From positions 3,162,001 to 3,226,000 of the forward strand of contig NC_060115.1 in assembly GCF_021155765.1 (NCBI RefSeq): a stretch of DNA of 64,000 nucleotides, read 5' to 3'. The stretch's first letter is position 1; each line of letters begins with the position of its first letter. Below, piece by piece: positions 39,601 to 51,400 of this stretch. A program made the position numbers and the translations under genes. A model generated the notes under the pieces. The model saw nothing but the letters and a program-made list of their open reading frames with translations. It searched no databases and was not told the origin of the DNA. The stretch comes from Diprion similis (lineage: Eukaryota; Arthropoda; Insecta; Hymenoptera; Diprionidae).

Positions 39601-40632
39601 AATACATGAGTTATAATAATTTTCTAATAATTTTACAGATAACATTGACACTAGATCGGCATTGGATGCTTTGAGGGATATTGTTGCACACAGCAATATC
39701 TACATGAGGGATAGTACAGGTTTGAATAATTTATTGCTCCGTGACATTGCCGTGTACATCACAAAAATACTTTCCGTTTTTGGTGCAATTCCTAATTTCC
39801 ACCATGCCAACATTGGATTTCCTCTTGCTTGCGACAATAATGACAGTAATAACGTAAGTATGTAATGAAGCGATTTCTATACAATACTCGTTTTTGAAAC
39901 AACTGATTTAATTTGAAAAAACGGCTCTCATTTTGTTCTTATGAATCCATGTTCAGTTTGCCTTCAATATTATGTTATTGCTTGAAAAGAAATTCCCCCG
40001 ATGTTCATCATTCACGTTTACTCAGATTGAGGAAAAAGTAATGCCATACTTGGAGATTCTTGCGGATTTCCGAGGAAGCGTAAGATCTCAAGCAAGAACT
40101 TCGAAGGCTACCAATATTCTCGAAGAATGCGATCGATTACGAGATGAGATTCTACCAAATGTTGGTGTAAGATTGGAAGATCACGAAGGCGAAGCTAGTA
40201 TTGTGAAGTTGGTGGACAGGGAAACTTTACTAAAAGAAAAAGAGGCTAAAAGACTACTCAAAGCTGAAAAAGCTGCCGAAGAAGAGAGAAAAAAAGCCGA
40301 AGCACAAGCTCTGGCAGCAGCAAAAGACGCCAAAAATAAAATACCACCGAGTGATATGTTCAAGCTTGAAAAAGAAAAATACTCTCAGTTCGACGATAAG
40401 GTAACATTCTGAATATTAGAAACCATCATAGATGGTAGCAGAATGAATCCATCACGTGAAATAATGAAAGGTATTATATAGTAGAATTTCAAATGATTTT
40501 CAGGGACTACCAACTCACGACATTGACGGAAAAGAAATCAGTAAGGGTCAGTTGAAAAAGTTGCAGAAAATTCAACAGGCTCAGGAGCAAAAATATAACA
40601 AGTATCTATCCACCCTCCAAAATGGCGTATAG
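36625..40632 (+). CDS. CARS1: Cysteinyl-tRNA synthetase, cytoplasmic
   Basis: Exons 36625-36809, 37157-37499, 37602-37742, 37829-38039, 38856-39331, 39426-39570, 39639-39853, 40026-40400, 40504-40632; 739 residues (human about 748). It is a class I synthetase that charges tRNA-Cys with cysteine using ATP. The HIGH-type motif is HMGH at 57-60 in [15 protein letters not shown]. The KMSKS motif is at 398-402. The zinc ligands are C48, C340 (WHIEC), H365 and E369 (PHHDNE). [12 protein letters not shown] and [16 protein letters not shown] are diagnostic. The eukaryotic C-terminal extension is present: a lysine/alanine-rich charged stretch, then IPPSDMFK and [19 protein letters not shown]. It lacks a mitochondrial-type leader. 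All nine exons join in phase. Intron 38040-38855 contains nothing else supported. Confidence 0.96.
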
Positions 40633-41964
40633 TTAACGACGGTTGTGGCACCTAGTGTATACGGCGGCACAAAACTTACCAGAGTCTATCTTACAGACAA
40701 TTTATGACAGATATTGTATTTCTCACTTGTATAGTGATTGCCTATTCTCTTGAGATTAATCACAAAGGGCACGATCTGTGGCGCACAGGTTCTTCTTGCA
40801 GAAAGTACCAGATAATCAGGTAGCAAAAAAAAGTATATTCGTACAATATAAATATTGAGATACAAATCCGAAATGATCTCAAGGTAGACGATGCTAGTAG
40901 TTTTTATCCTCAGAGGTATTTCTTAGTTATTACTTTTAATTTGATTTACTTTCGGTCTTCATGCCATTTATCCAATTCCATCTGGATATTATAATAGTAT
41001 GCTAAATTTAATTCACGGAGAATTCCAGACTGTTTAGATTAGGCTGCACATCTTACAGTCTTGGATTTTGCTCTTGAATTTCTTACAGACAGTTTTACGA
41101 GACAGAACACCTTTGAATAATTTTAGAGCATGGAATTCCCCATTTGTACACCTAGAGTGGTTGATTCTCTCGCTCGAAATTTGCGTTTATTTGATATTAT
41201 ATTTACGTGAGAAATTGAAGCCATCAGCAATAGATTCAATTTTGTTAATTCTTCATAAATAGAATTGTCGGGAAAAACATCATCTTTGCCGTTTCTTCAA
41301 GCCCACATTTACAACTAAAATTTACTATATGAAATAGCTTATTATAAAAATTGCATAGTATTTATTGGAGGTAGGAGGAAAGACTTGCGTGTGAATTTTC
41401 ATAAATTATTTATTGTAATAACGTTCGCAATATTTTACTATAATTTAATAAACTAGTAAAAGGCCATTTAGTATTTGTAGTTTTCTTTTATTTTTATATA
41501 GTTATTCCCAAAAAAAATTGCGTCTCTTATAATGACGGCGATTTAAAGTAACTACGAACTTTGGAAAAATATTTGCATTTCTTAGCTTGATCTGTGCGAC
41601 GTGTAATTGTATGGTACTATTTTTTAAAAGATTCACATGGACGGAAAAAAACTTCTTCCTTACATGTACATGTCGCGTGTAAGATTGACTAATAAAATTA
41701 TAGATAGTCTGGACGGAGTCTTGAAGTGACATGCAAAAGCTGAACGCCATGCTGAGATTCTTTAGATTACGGCAGAAGCGTCGACTATTTCCACTTGCAT
41801 CGTGATAATTGATTGACAAATTGTATCTGAACTGGACATAGCCCTTTGGAGTAGAAAACGGAGATTATAATGAGTGCCAGTTCAAACTATTTTATGATTT
41901 ATTTAGCCGTAATGTGGGTTCTAAGGAAATTACGTTAATTTCAATCAATCCTGTTGGGAAATAT
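40633..41964. other. Convergent 3' region, CysRS / TRAF6
   Basis: A 1.3 kb AT-rich spacer; AATAAA at 41447-41452 on the plus strand is a candidate signal. A 105-codon minus frame at 41502-41819 sits just past the TRAF6 stop. It has no recognisable product, so I treat it as 3' UTR. Confidence 0.45.
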
Positions 41965-43974
41965 CTAAATTGATTTAACTTCCACTCTCATGATCATACT
42001 GTCTTCTCGTAAAAATTCAACTAAATCCTTGATTAAAACAAATTCCGTATACCCGAAACTTCGTTTGTTCAATTCACAAGTAGGCTTCTTAAATGCCTCC
42101 AGTTCAGGTTTGGAGAAAGTAGTTTCTCGTATATTACGTTCGGAATTCACAGGATGAACTAGTACGAAGCTAATCGACCCATTGAACGGCCAGTCTAATG
42201 CATCATCATTTTCCGAATGCATCATGTGAATTAAGAGAGACAAGTAGCGAGGATCTTTAGAAGATACATTTATCCTAGCACAAATTTTGTAACCATTAGG
42301 AGATGTATAGAATCCAGGACTGTAAAACATTTTTAGAGAATCAGTCGTCATGATCTCAAGTTTGTCTCTGAATGATTCAAGCTTCCAAATATAAAGACCG
42401 TTGCAATAACGCAGGATCATTTCTTCGTCATTATATCGTACTGAAGTCCGGATGGAAGATAGATGGTTTTGCTGATTAGAAAGACTTATGGTGAGCTCAC
42501 GGTTCTGCTGCTCTAAGACGACGATTCTCTCGTAGAGTGTTCTGTGCAGAAAAAAACCATCTGTAAAGTATAGTTAATTTTCCGTGGAAAGCAATAGTAA
42601 CTTATATCATTTGATTCGCGATAATCAATTATGGTTATCAATTCACGAGTGAATTTACTTGACTAATTCCTGCCAATCTGGATATGGCTCATCTTGGGTT
42701 GAGAGCGAAGTTTTTTTTGGGGGTGGGTCCCACCATTTGTATTCCATAGCTCTGGTACCTGATCCAGTTTGTTCCAAGGAGGTTAGTTTTGGAATTACCT
42801 TTGCCACTAACTGCAAAATTTCATAATAGTTCAATCGTTTGGTAACGTTATGAAATGTTGATAAACGCAAATGTCTCAAGTACTGCACTTACAGTGAGAT
42901 GTGAACTTGTTGATTGCTCCAAATGCGTTTTCAGTGCTTCTTCCGAAACAACAATGTCAGAACATCCGATGGATTTAAATGGGCATGACACGTGTTCACC
43001 AACTTGTCTTCTAAAGTCACATTTATTCATATGACTGTCTATGTCAATTGGCGACAATTCGATGGCACATCCAAATTGTTGGTAAGGGCAATGTGCTCGC
43101 TGTTGGGATATTTCTCGCCGTGTGAAGAGATCTGGGAATAAATCACTCTCCGGCTGTAATGGTTGACTATCCACAGGACAGCATGTTCCTTTTTTCCTAT
43201 AGGAAACAGAAATCACCAATTTAGAGAAAATTTTAAATTCAATCATTTTTAGGAGTCAACAAGTCGTTTGTAGTTGTAATTCTTAGAAAGCAAAGATATC
43301 TACAAATGAATAGTATTATAATGAGACGATGCTTACTGGAGCCACATATTAATGCATTGCGCACAAAACTTGTGGCCACATGAAGTCAATACTGGATCGC
43401 GTAACCAGGTCAGGCAAATGGGACACTCAAATCGAGATTCCAAATCCACTCTGTTATTTTCTGTATTCTATAAACGTAGGAGAAAAACTATTAATGTATT
43501 AAATTGTTGGGACTAAGAGTAAGAATTGAAGTATCACATGAAAATACAATGGATTATTCACAAGGTCCTGCCCTTGAAATGCGGAGTGTAGCATCTGTAG
43601 AAAACGTTGAGTAAGAGATTGACAAGCGCCTATCAACTAGTAACTACTCTGCATTAGTTGTGTCCAGGCAAAATGCATTTACATGAGTTAAGTGCACGAG
43701 GAGACAACAATCCAAGTCTGAGGTTAACTCACGCAAGGTTACAAAGGGGGGACGGCATCTTCCTTATATGTACTTAAATAACTATGGAGGCTTTTATACC
43801 AGAATGGTTCAAGGAGTATTGAGTACGCTCAGATCAAATGAACTGGATAACTCATACCGTACATTGTGTGATGATACTGACTATAGTAACAATCCATAGA
43901 CACAACGTCCTACTTACAGCGACATTTCCGTCGTCGTCCTTACGATGCTTATTTAGATCATTAGATGATGCCAT
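41965..43974 (-). CDS. Traf6: TNF receptor-associated factor 6 (E3 ubiquitin ligase)
   Basis: Exons on the minus strand: 43918-43974, 43337-43467, 42893-43196, 42659-42810, 41965-42541; 406 residues, shorter than human (522). TRAF6 makes K63-linked ubiquitin chains downstream of Toll/IL-1- and TNF-type receptors. The RING is at about 34-72, with C34, C37, C49, H51, C54, C57, C69 and D72, the C3HC3D pattern ending CPVD typical of TRAF6. TRAF-type zinc fingers follow at about 90-160 (CPYQQFGC...[13 protein letters not shown]...HLEQ). A short coiled coil spans about 216-245. The MATH/TRAF-C domain runs from 261 to the end ([43 protein letters not shown]). The zinc-finger region is compressed relative to vertebrates, which accounts for much of the length difference. 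The first exon encodes only 19 residues ([10 protein letters not shown]). Confidence 0.93.
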
Positions 43975-44434
43975 TTCCTGCAACTGTTGTCATGATATCA
44001 ATTTGTTGCAAAAAAGATTAGGAACCGTACGTAACGATTCCAGTGGCATACAATGATGGTTTTTTCCAGCTGCTTCCGCCTGCTTCCAGCACAGAACATA
44101 ACATGAACGCGCGATACCACCTGACCACACCACTGCACACAATCTTATTTGCCTGTGCATACACACGTAACCCAACCTAACTTCTGAGCATGAAAACATA
44201 TAGGCAGTTGCCAGCCGATAGGCGTTTTAGTGGGACGGAAAAATTGCATGTAAGTAATAAAGAGTATTATTAGTTGCCAGCAATCTGGCGCTTTGGATCA
44301 CAAAAACGGTTGCATGCAATGGTATAAGCGTTGAGTATAAGTGAAAACTTGTGAGAAACATGTTGTCGTTTGCAATCGATGAAAAGGACTTTGTTCCTGA
44401 GGCATAACCTCTTTCATACACCCTTTTAGTTGTG
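43975..44434. other. TRAF6 upstream region
   Basis: Presumed TRAF6 promoter and leader, about 460 bp, ending where divergent satellite sequence begins. No other element recognised. Confidence 0.4.
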
Positions 44435-44703
44435 TTTTTATGATCCTGGGGGTCCAATTTGACCAGTAAAGATAATACGAATCGATTTTAAGACAAAAAA
44501 TTTTGACTCAAAAAAAAGTATGGCTAACCCCTCTGGATTTTTGGTGATAATTTCGAAGTTTTGAAAAATCCTGGAATCAGTTTTTTGACGTACTGTATTG
44601 ACGTGATTTTGCGAGAGAAATCGATTGCGCATGGCCCGAATCCGCTGCGTGCAATGGATCGAGTGTAACGGACGGAATTAATAAAATTTGCGAAAACTTT
44701 TAG
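44435..44703 (+). repeat. Divergent satellite monomer, left outer flank
   Basis: Contains recognisable satellite words in monomer order (CCTGGGGGTCCAATTTGACC, GGCTAACCCCTCTGGATTTT, TTGACGTGATTTTGCGAGAG). It has many substitutions relative to the core array. Confidence 0.75.
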
Positions 44704-45118
44704 AGGAGGAGGGTAAGATGAATCACAAAGGAAAAGATTCAAGGTTTCAGTTTCAGTTTATTCAACATACTTTGATCGTGGTACAAATGTTCCAGCGTCA
44801 GTGCATGAACTCTAACAGATGGCTGAATAGTAGGTGGCAGATGAAGAGAAATGCAAGAAAATGCTTGTACATTATGTATTAAATTTAACTATTCTATAAG
44901 AAGGAAAATGTTCTACATACACAACCTTAGGTGAAATATGAAAAATGTTGTATCAGATAGTTATGATTGTAGTTTGTCAGTAGAGTTGATGTTCCAGCAT
45001 GCGTGCAGGTGCTACGACTCTCTGCAAGATATGATCTGTGCGTACTGTTATTATTTCATGTAACGTGTATTGATGAAACACCAATAAAAGACTTGATTCT
45101 TTTGTATATTTTTCTGTA
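44704..45118 (+). repeat. Flanking block A, copy 1
   Basis: About 415 bp, unrelated to the satellite monomer but clearly homologous to 55953-56370. Shared stretches include the start (AATCACAAAG), TTTCAGTTT...TTTATTCAACAT, AATATGAAAAATGTTG, GCAGGTGCTACG.CTCTCTGCAAGA and a closing GACTTGATT. It is bounded on both sides by divergent satellite monomers. Confidence 0.8.
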
Positions 45119-45490
45119 TTTCTCTGATGTAGATCGAATCGGCAAAAAGAGATTTTTAGACGATCTGAGAAATGCCTCTGCAATCATTTCTTTGATGCAC
45201 TATAACGACGTAAGTTTGTAAGTAAAATCGATTGCGCGTAGCCCGGATACGCTGCGAGCAACCGATCAAGAGTTATAGCCAAAAGACGAAATCCTGATTT
45301 AGTGATTTTTGAGCTGCATCGTCTTCGCTTCGTCGTTCCTCTGCTGTGAGTCCTACTTCCTTTTTCCTGTGTTTTTTGTGGTCCTGGGGGTCCACTTACT
45401 TTGAAGAAGCTCATACTAATCGAATGTCGAAATTGACCTGTAAAGGAAGGCATTGAGATTGTTGGCAAAAATATCGGCGACTCCGGAAAG
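45119..45490 (+). repeat. Divergent satellite monomer, left inner flank
   Basis: A degraded monomer with CTGGGGGTCC and AAATCGATTGCGCG-type words. It grades into the homogeneous array on its right. Confidence 0.7.
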
Positions 45491-48400
45491 TGCTACAATA
45501 AATTTTTTGAGGCACTATTCCGACGTAATTTTGCAAGAGGAATCGAATAAGCGCAGTCCCAATACGCTGCGAGCGATAGCTGGAAAGTTACGGCCGAAAA
45601 ACTCATGATTTTCGTCGTCATTTCTCCGCTGCTGGTCCTACGCTCTTTTTGATGTGATTTCTGAGTTCCTGGGGGTCGAATTACTCTAGAGATGGTCATA
45701 CAAATCGGTTTTGAGACGAGAAATTTCCGGCTCCGAAAATGACCAAAAAAGTAAGGCTAACCCCTTTGGATTTTTGGCGAAAATTTCGACGATTCCGAAA
45801 AGTGCTACAATAAATTTTTGAGAACACTATTCCGACGTAATTTTGCGAGAGGAATCGAATAAGCGCAGTCCCAATACGCTGCGAGCGACAGCTGAAAAGT
45901 TACGGCCGAAAAACTCATGATTTTCGTCGTCATTTCTCCGCTGCTGGTTCTACGCTCTTTTTGATGTGATTTCTGAGTTCCTGGGGGTCGAATTACTCTA
46001 GAGATGGTCATACAAATCGGTTTTGAGACGAGAAATTTCCGGCTCCGAAAATGACCAAAAAAGTAAGGCTAACCCCTTTGGATTTTTGGCGAAAATTTCG
46101 ACGATTCCGAAAAGTGCTACAATAAATTTTTGAGGGCACTATTCCGACGTAATTTTGCGAGAGGAATCGAATAAGCGCAGTCCCAATACGCTGCGAGCGA
46201 TAGCTGGAAAGTTACGGCCGAAAAACTCATGATTTTCGTCGTCATTTCTCCGCTGCTGGTCCTACGCTCTTTTTGATGTGATTTCCGAGTTCCTGGGGGT
46301 CGAATTACTCTAGAGATGGTCATACAAATCGATTTCGAAACGAAAAATTTCCGGCTCCGAAAATGACCAAAAAAGTAAGGCTTACCCCTTTGGATTTTTG
46401 GCGAAAATTTCGACGATTCCGGAAAGTGCTACGATCAATTTTATAAGGCACTATTCCGACGTAATTTTGCTAGAGGAATCGATTAAGCGCAGTCCCAATA
46501 CGCTGCGAGCGACAGCTGAAAAGTTACGGCCGAAAAACTCATGATTTTCGTCGTCATTTCTCCGCTGCTGGTCCTACGCTCTTTTTGATGTGATTTCTGA
46601 GTTCCTGGGGATCAAATTACTCTAGAGATGGTCATACAAATCGATTTCGAAACGAAAAATTTCCGGCTCCGAAAATGACCAAAAAAGTAAGGCTTACCCC
46701 TTTGGATTTTTGGCGAAAATTTCGACGATTCCGGAAAGTGCTACAATCAATTTTATAAGGCACTATTCCGACGTAATTTTGCGAGAGGAATCGATTAAGC
46801 GCAGTCCCAATACGCTGCGAGCGACAGCTGAAAAGTTACGGCCGAAAAACTCATGATTTTCGTCGTCATTTCTGCGCTGCTGGTTCTACGCTCTTTTTGA
46901 TGTGATTTCTGAGTTCCTGGGGGTCGAATTACTCTAGAGATGGTCATACAAATCGGTTTTGAGACGAGAAATTTCCGGCTCCGAAAATGACCAAAAAAGT
47001 AAGGCTAACCCCTTTGGATTTTTGGCGAAAATTTCGACGATTCCGAAAAGTGCTACAATGAATTTTTGAGGGCACTATTCCGACGTAGTTTTGCGAGAGG
47101 AATCGAATAGGCGCAGTCCCAATACGCTGCGAGCGATAGCTGGAAAGTTACGGCCGAAAAACTCATGATTTTCGTCGTCATTTCTCCGCTGCTGGTTCTA
47201 CGCTCTTTTTCATGTGATTTCTGAGTTCCTGGGGGTCGAATTACTCTAGAGATGGTCATACAAATCGATTTCGAGACGAGAAATTTCCGGCTCCGAAAAT
47301 GACCAAAAAAGTAAGGCTAACCCCTTTGGATTTGTGGCGAAAATTTCGACGATTCCGAAAAGTGCTACAATAAATTTTTTGAGGCGCTATTCCGACGTAA
47401 TTTTGCGAGAGGAATCGAATAGGCGCAGTCCCAATACGCTGCGAGCGATAGCTGGAAAGTTACGGCCGAAAAACTCATGATTTTCGTCGTCATTTCTCCG
47501 CTGCTGGTTCTACGCTCTTTTTGATGTGATTTCTGAGTTCCTGGGGGTCGAATTACTCTAGAGATGGTCATACAAATCGATTTCGAGACGAGAAATTTCC
47601 GGCTCCGAAAATGACCAAAAAAGTAAGGCTAACCCCTTTGGATTTTTGGCGAAAATTTCGACGATTCCGAAAAGTGCTACAATAAATTTTTGAGGGCACT
47701 ATTCCGACGTAATTTTGCGAGAGGAATCGAATAAGCGCAGTCCCAATACGCTGCGAGCGATAGCTGGAAAGTTACGGCCGAAAAACTCGTGATTTTCGGC
47801 GTCATTTCTCCGCTGCTGGTCCTACGCTCTTTTTGATATGATTTCTGAGTTCCTGGGGGTCAAATTACTCTAAAGATGGTTATGCAAACCGATTTCGAGA
47901 CGAGAAATTTCCGGCTCCGGAAATGACCAAAAAAGTAAGGCTTACCCCTTTCGATTTTTGGCGAAAATTTCGACGATTCCGAAAAGTGCTACGATCAATT
48001 TTATAAGGCACTATTCCGACGTAATTTTGCGAGAGGAATCGATTAAGCGCAGTCCCAATACGCTGCGAGCGACAGCTGAAAAGTTACGGCCGAAAGACTC
48101 ATGATTTTCGTCGTCATTTCTCCGCTGCTGGTTCTACGCTCTTTTTGATGTGATTTCTGAGTTCCTGGGGGTCGAATTACTCTAAGGATGGTCATACAAA
48201 TCGATTTCGAGACGAGAAATTTCCGGCTCCGAAAATGACCAAAAAAGTAAGGCTTACCCCTTTGGATTTTTGGCGAAAATTTCGACGATTCCGAAAAAAG
48301 CTACAATAAATTTTTTGGGGCACTATTCCGACGTAATTTTGCGAGAGGAATCGATTAAGCGCAGTCTCAATACGCTGCGAGCGACAGCTGAAAAGTTACG

Positions 48401-51400
48401 GCCGAAAAACTCATGATTTTCGGCGTCATTTCTCCGCTGCTGGTCCTACGCTCTTTTTAATGTGATTTCTGAGTTCCTGGGGGTCAAATTACTCTAGAGA
48501 TAATCATACAAATCGATTTCGAGACGAGAAATTTCCGGCTCCGAAAATGACCAAAAAAGTAAGGCTTACCCCTTTGGATTTTTGGCGAAAATTTCGACGA
48601 TTCCGAAAAAGCTACAATAAATTTTTTGGGGCACTATTCCGACGTAATTTTGCGAGAGGAATCGGTTAAGCGCAGTCCCAATACGCTGCGAGCGACAGCT
48701 GAAAAGTTACGGCCGAAAAACTCATGATTTTCGTCGTCATTTCTCCGCTGCTGGTCCTACGCTCTTTTTGATGTGATTTCTGAGTTCCTGGGGGTCGAAT
48801 TACTCTAGAGATGGTCATACAAATCGATTTCGAGACGAGAAATTTCCGGCTCCGAAAATGACCAAAAAAGTAAGGCTAACCCCTTTGGATTTTTGGCGAA
48901 AATTTCGACGATTCCGAAAAGTGCTACAATAAATTTTTGAGGGCACTATTCCGACGTAATTTTGCGAGAGGAATCGAATCAGCGCAGTCCGAATACGCTG
49001 CGAGCGATAGCTGGAAAGTTACGGCCGAAAAACTCATGATTTTCATCGTCATTTCTCCGCTGCTGGTCCTACGCTCTTTTTAATGTAATTTCTGAGTTCC
49101 TGGGGATCGAATTACTCCGGAGATGGTCATACAAATCGATTTCGAGACGAGAAATTTCCGGCTCCGAAAATGACCAAAAAAGTAAGGCTTACCCCTTTGG
49201 ATTTTTGGCGAAAATTTCGACGATTCCGAAAAGTGCTACAATGAATTTTTAAGGGGACTATTCCGACGTAGTTTTGCGAGAGGAATCGAATAGGCGCAGT
49301 CCCAATACGCTGCGAGCGATAGCTGGAAAGTTACGGCCGAAAAACTCATGATTTTCGTCGTCATTTCTCCGCTGCTGGTTCTACGCTCTTTTTCATGTGA
49401 TTTCTGAGTTCCTGGGGGTCGAATTACTCTAGAGATGGTCATACAAATCGGTTTTGAGACGAGAAATTTCCGGCTCCGAAAATGACCAAAAAAGTAAGGC
49501 TAACCCCTTTGGATTTTTGGCGAAAATTTCGACGATTCCGAAAAGTGCTACAATAAATTTTTGAGGGCACTATTCCGACGTAATTTTGCGAGAGGAATCG
49601 AATAAGCGCAGTCCCAATACGCTGCGAGCGATAGCTGGAAAGTTACGGCCGAAAAACTCATGATTTTCGTCGTCATTTCTCCGCTGCTGGTCCTACGCTC
49701 TTTTTGATGTGATTTCCGAGTTCCTGGGGATCAAATTACTCTAGAGATGGTCATACAAATCGATTTCGAAACGAAAAATTTCCGGCTCCGAAAATGACCA
49801 AAAAAGTAAGGCTTACCCCTTTGGATTTTTGGCGAAAATTTCGACGATTCCGGAAAGTGCTACAATCAATTTTATAAGGCACTATTCCGACGTAATTTTG
49901 CGAGAGGAATCGATTAAGCGCAGTCCCAATACGCTGCGAGCGACAGCTGAAAAGTTACGGCCGAAAAACTCATGATTTTCGTCGTCATTTCTGCGCTGCT
50001 GGTTCTACGCTCTTTTTGATGTGATTTCTGAGTTCCTGGGGGTCGAATTACTCTAGAGATGGTCATACAAATCGGTTTTGAGACGAGAAATTTCCGGCTC
50101 CGAAAATGACCAAAAAAGTAAGGCTAACCCCTTTGGATTTTTGGCGAAAATTTCGACGATTCCGAAAAGTGCTACAATGAATTTTTGAGGGCACTATTCC
50201 GACGTAGTTTTGCGAGAGGAATCGAATAGGCGCAGTCCCAATACGCTGCGAGCGATAGCTGGAAAGTTACGGCCGAAAAACTCATGATTTTCGTCGTCAT
50301 TTCTCCGCTGCTGGTTCTACGCTCTTTTTCATGTGATTTCTGAGTTCCTGGGGGTCGAATTACTCTAGAGATGGTCATACAAATCGATTTCGAGACGAGA
50401 AATTTCCGGCTCCGAAAATGACCAAAAAAGTGAGGCTAACCCCTTTGGATTTTTGGCGAAAATTTCGACGATTCCGAAAAGTGCTACAATAAATTTTTGA
50501 GGGCACTATTCCGACGTAATTTTGCGAGAGAAATCGAATAAGCGCAGTCCCAATACGCTGCGAGCGATAGCTGGAAAGTTACGGCCGAAAAACTCGTGAT
50601 TTTCGGCGTCATTTCTCCGCTGCTGGTCCTACGCTCTTTTTGATGTGATTTCTGAGTTCCTAGGGGTCAAATTACTCTTAAGATGGTCATGCAAATCGAT
50701 TTCGAGACGAGAAATTTCCGGCTCCGGAAATGACCAAAAAAGTAAGGCTTACCCCTTTCGATTTTTGGCGAAAATTTCGACGATTCCGAAAAGTGCTACA
50801 ATAAATTTTTGAGGGCACTATTCCGACGTAATTTTGCGAGAGGAATCGAATAAGCGCAGTCCCAATACGCTGCAAGCTACAGCTGAAAAGTTACGGCCGA
50901 AAAACTCATGATTTTCGTCGTCATTTCTCCGCTGCTGGTCCTACGATCTTTTTGATGTGATTTCCGAGTTCCTGGGGGTCGAATTACTCTAGAGATGGTC
51001 ATACAAATCGATTTCGGAACGAAAACTTTCCGGCTCCGAAAATGACCAAAAAAGTAAGGCTTACCCCTTTGGATTTTTGGCGAAAATTTCGACGATTCCG
51101 AAAAGTGCTACGATCAATTTTATAAGGCACTATTCCGACGTAATTTTGCGAGAGGAATCGATTAAGCGCAGTCCCAATACGCTGCGAGCGACAGCTGAAA
51201 AGTTACGGCCGAAAGACTCATGATTTTCGTCGTCATTTCTCCGCTGCTGGTTCTACGCTCTTTTTGATGTGATTTCTGAGTTCCTGGGGGTCGAGATACT
51301 CAAAGGATGGTCATACAAATCGATTTCGAGACGAGAAATTTCCGGCTCCGAAAATGACCAAAAAAGTAAGGCTTACCCCTTTGGATTTTTGGCGAAAATT

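Noticed and set aside
41502-41819. 105-codon minus-strand frame downstream of TRAF6
   Set aside because: No recognisable motif; it follows the TRAF6 stop directly and is best read as 3' UTR.
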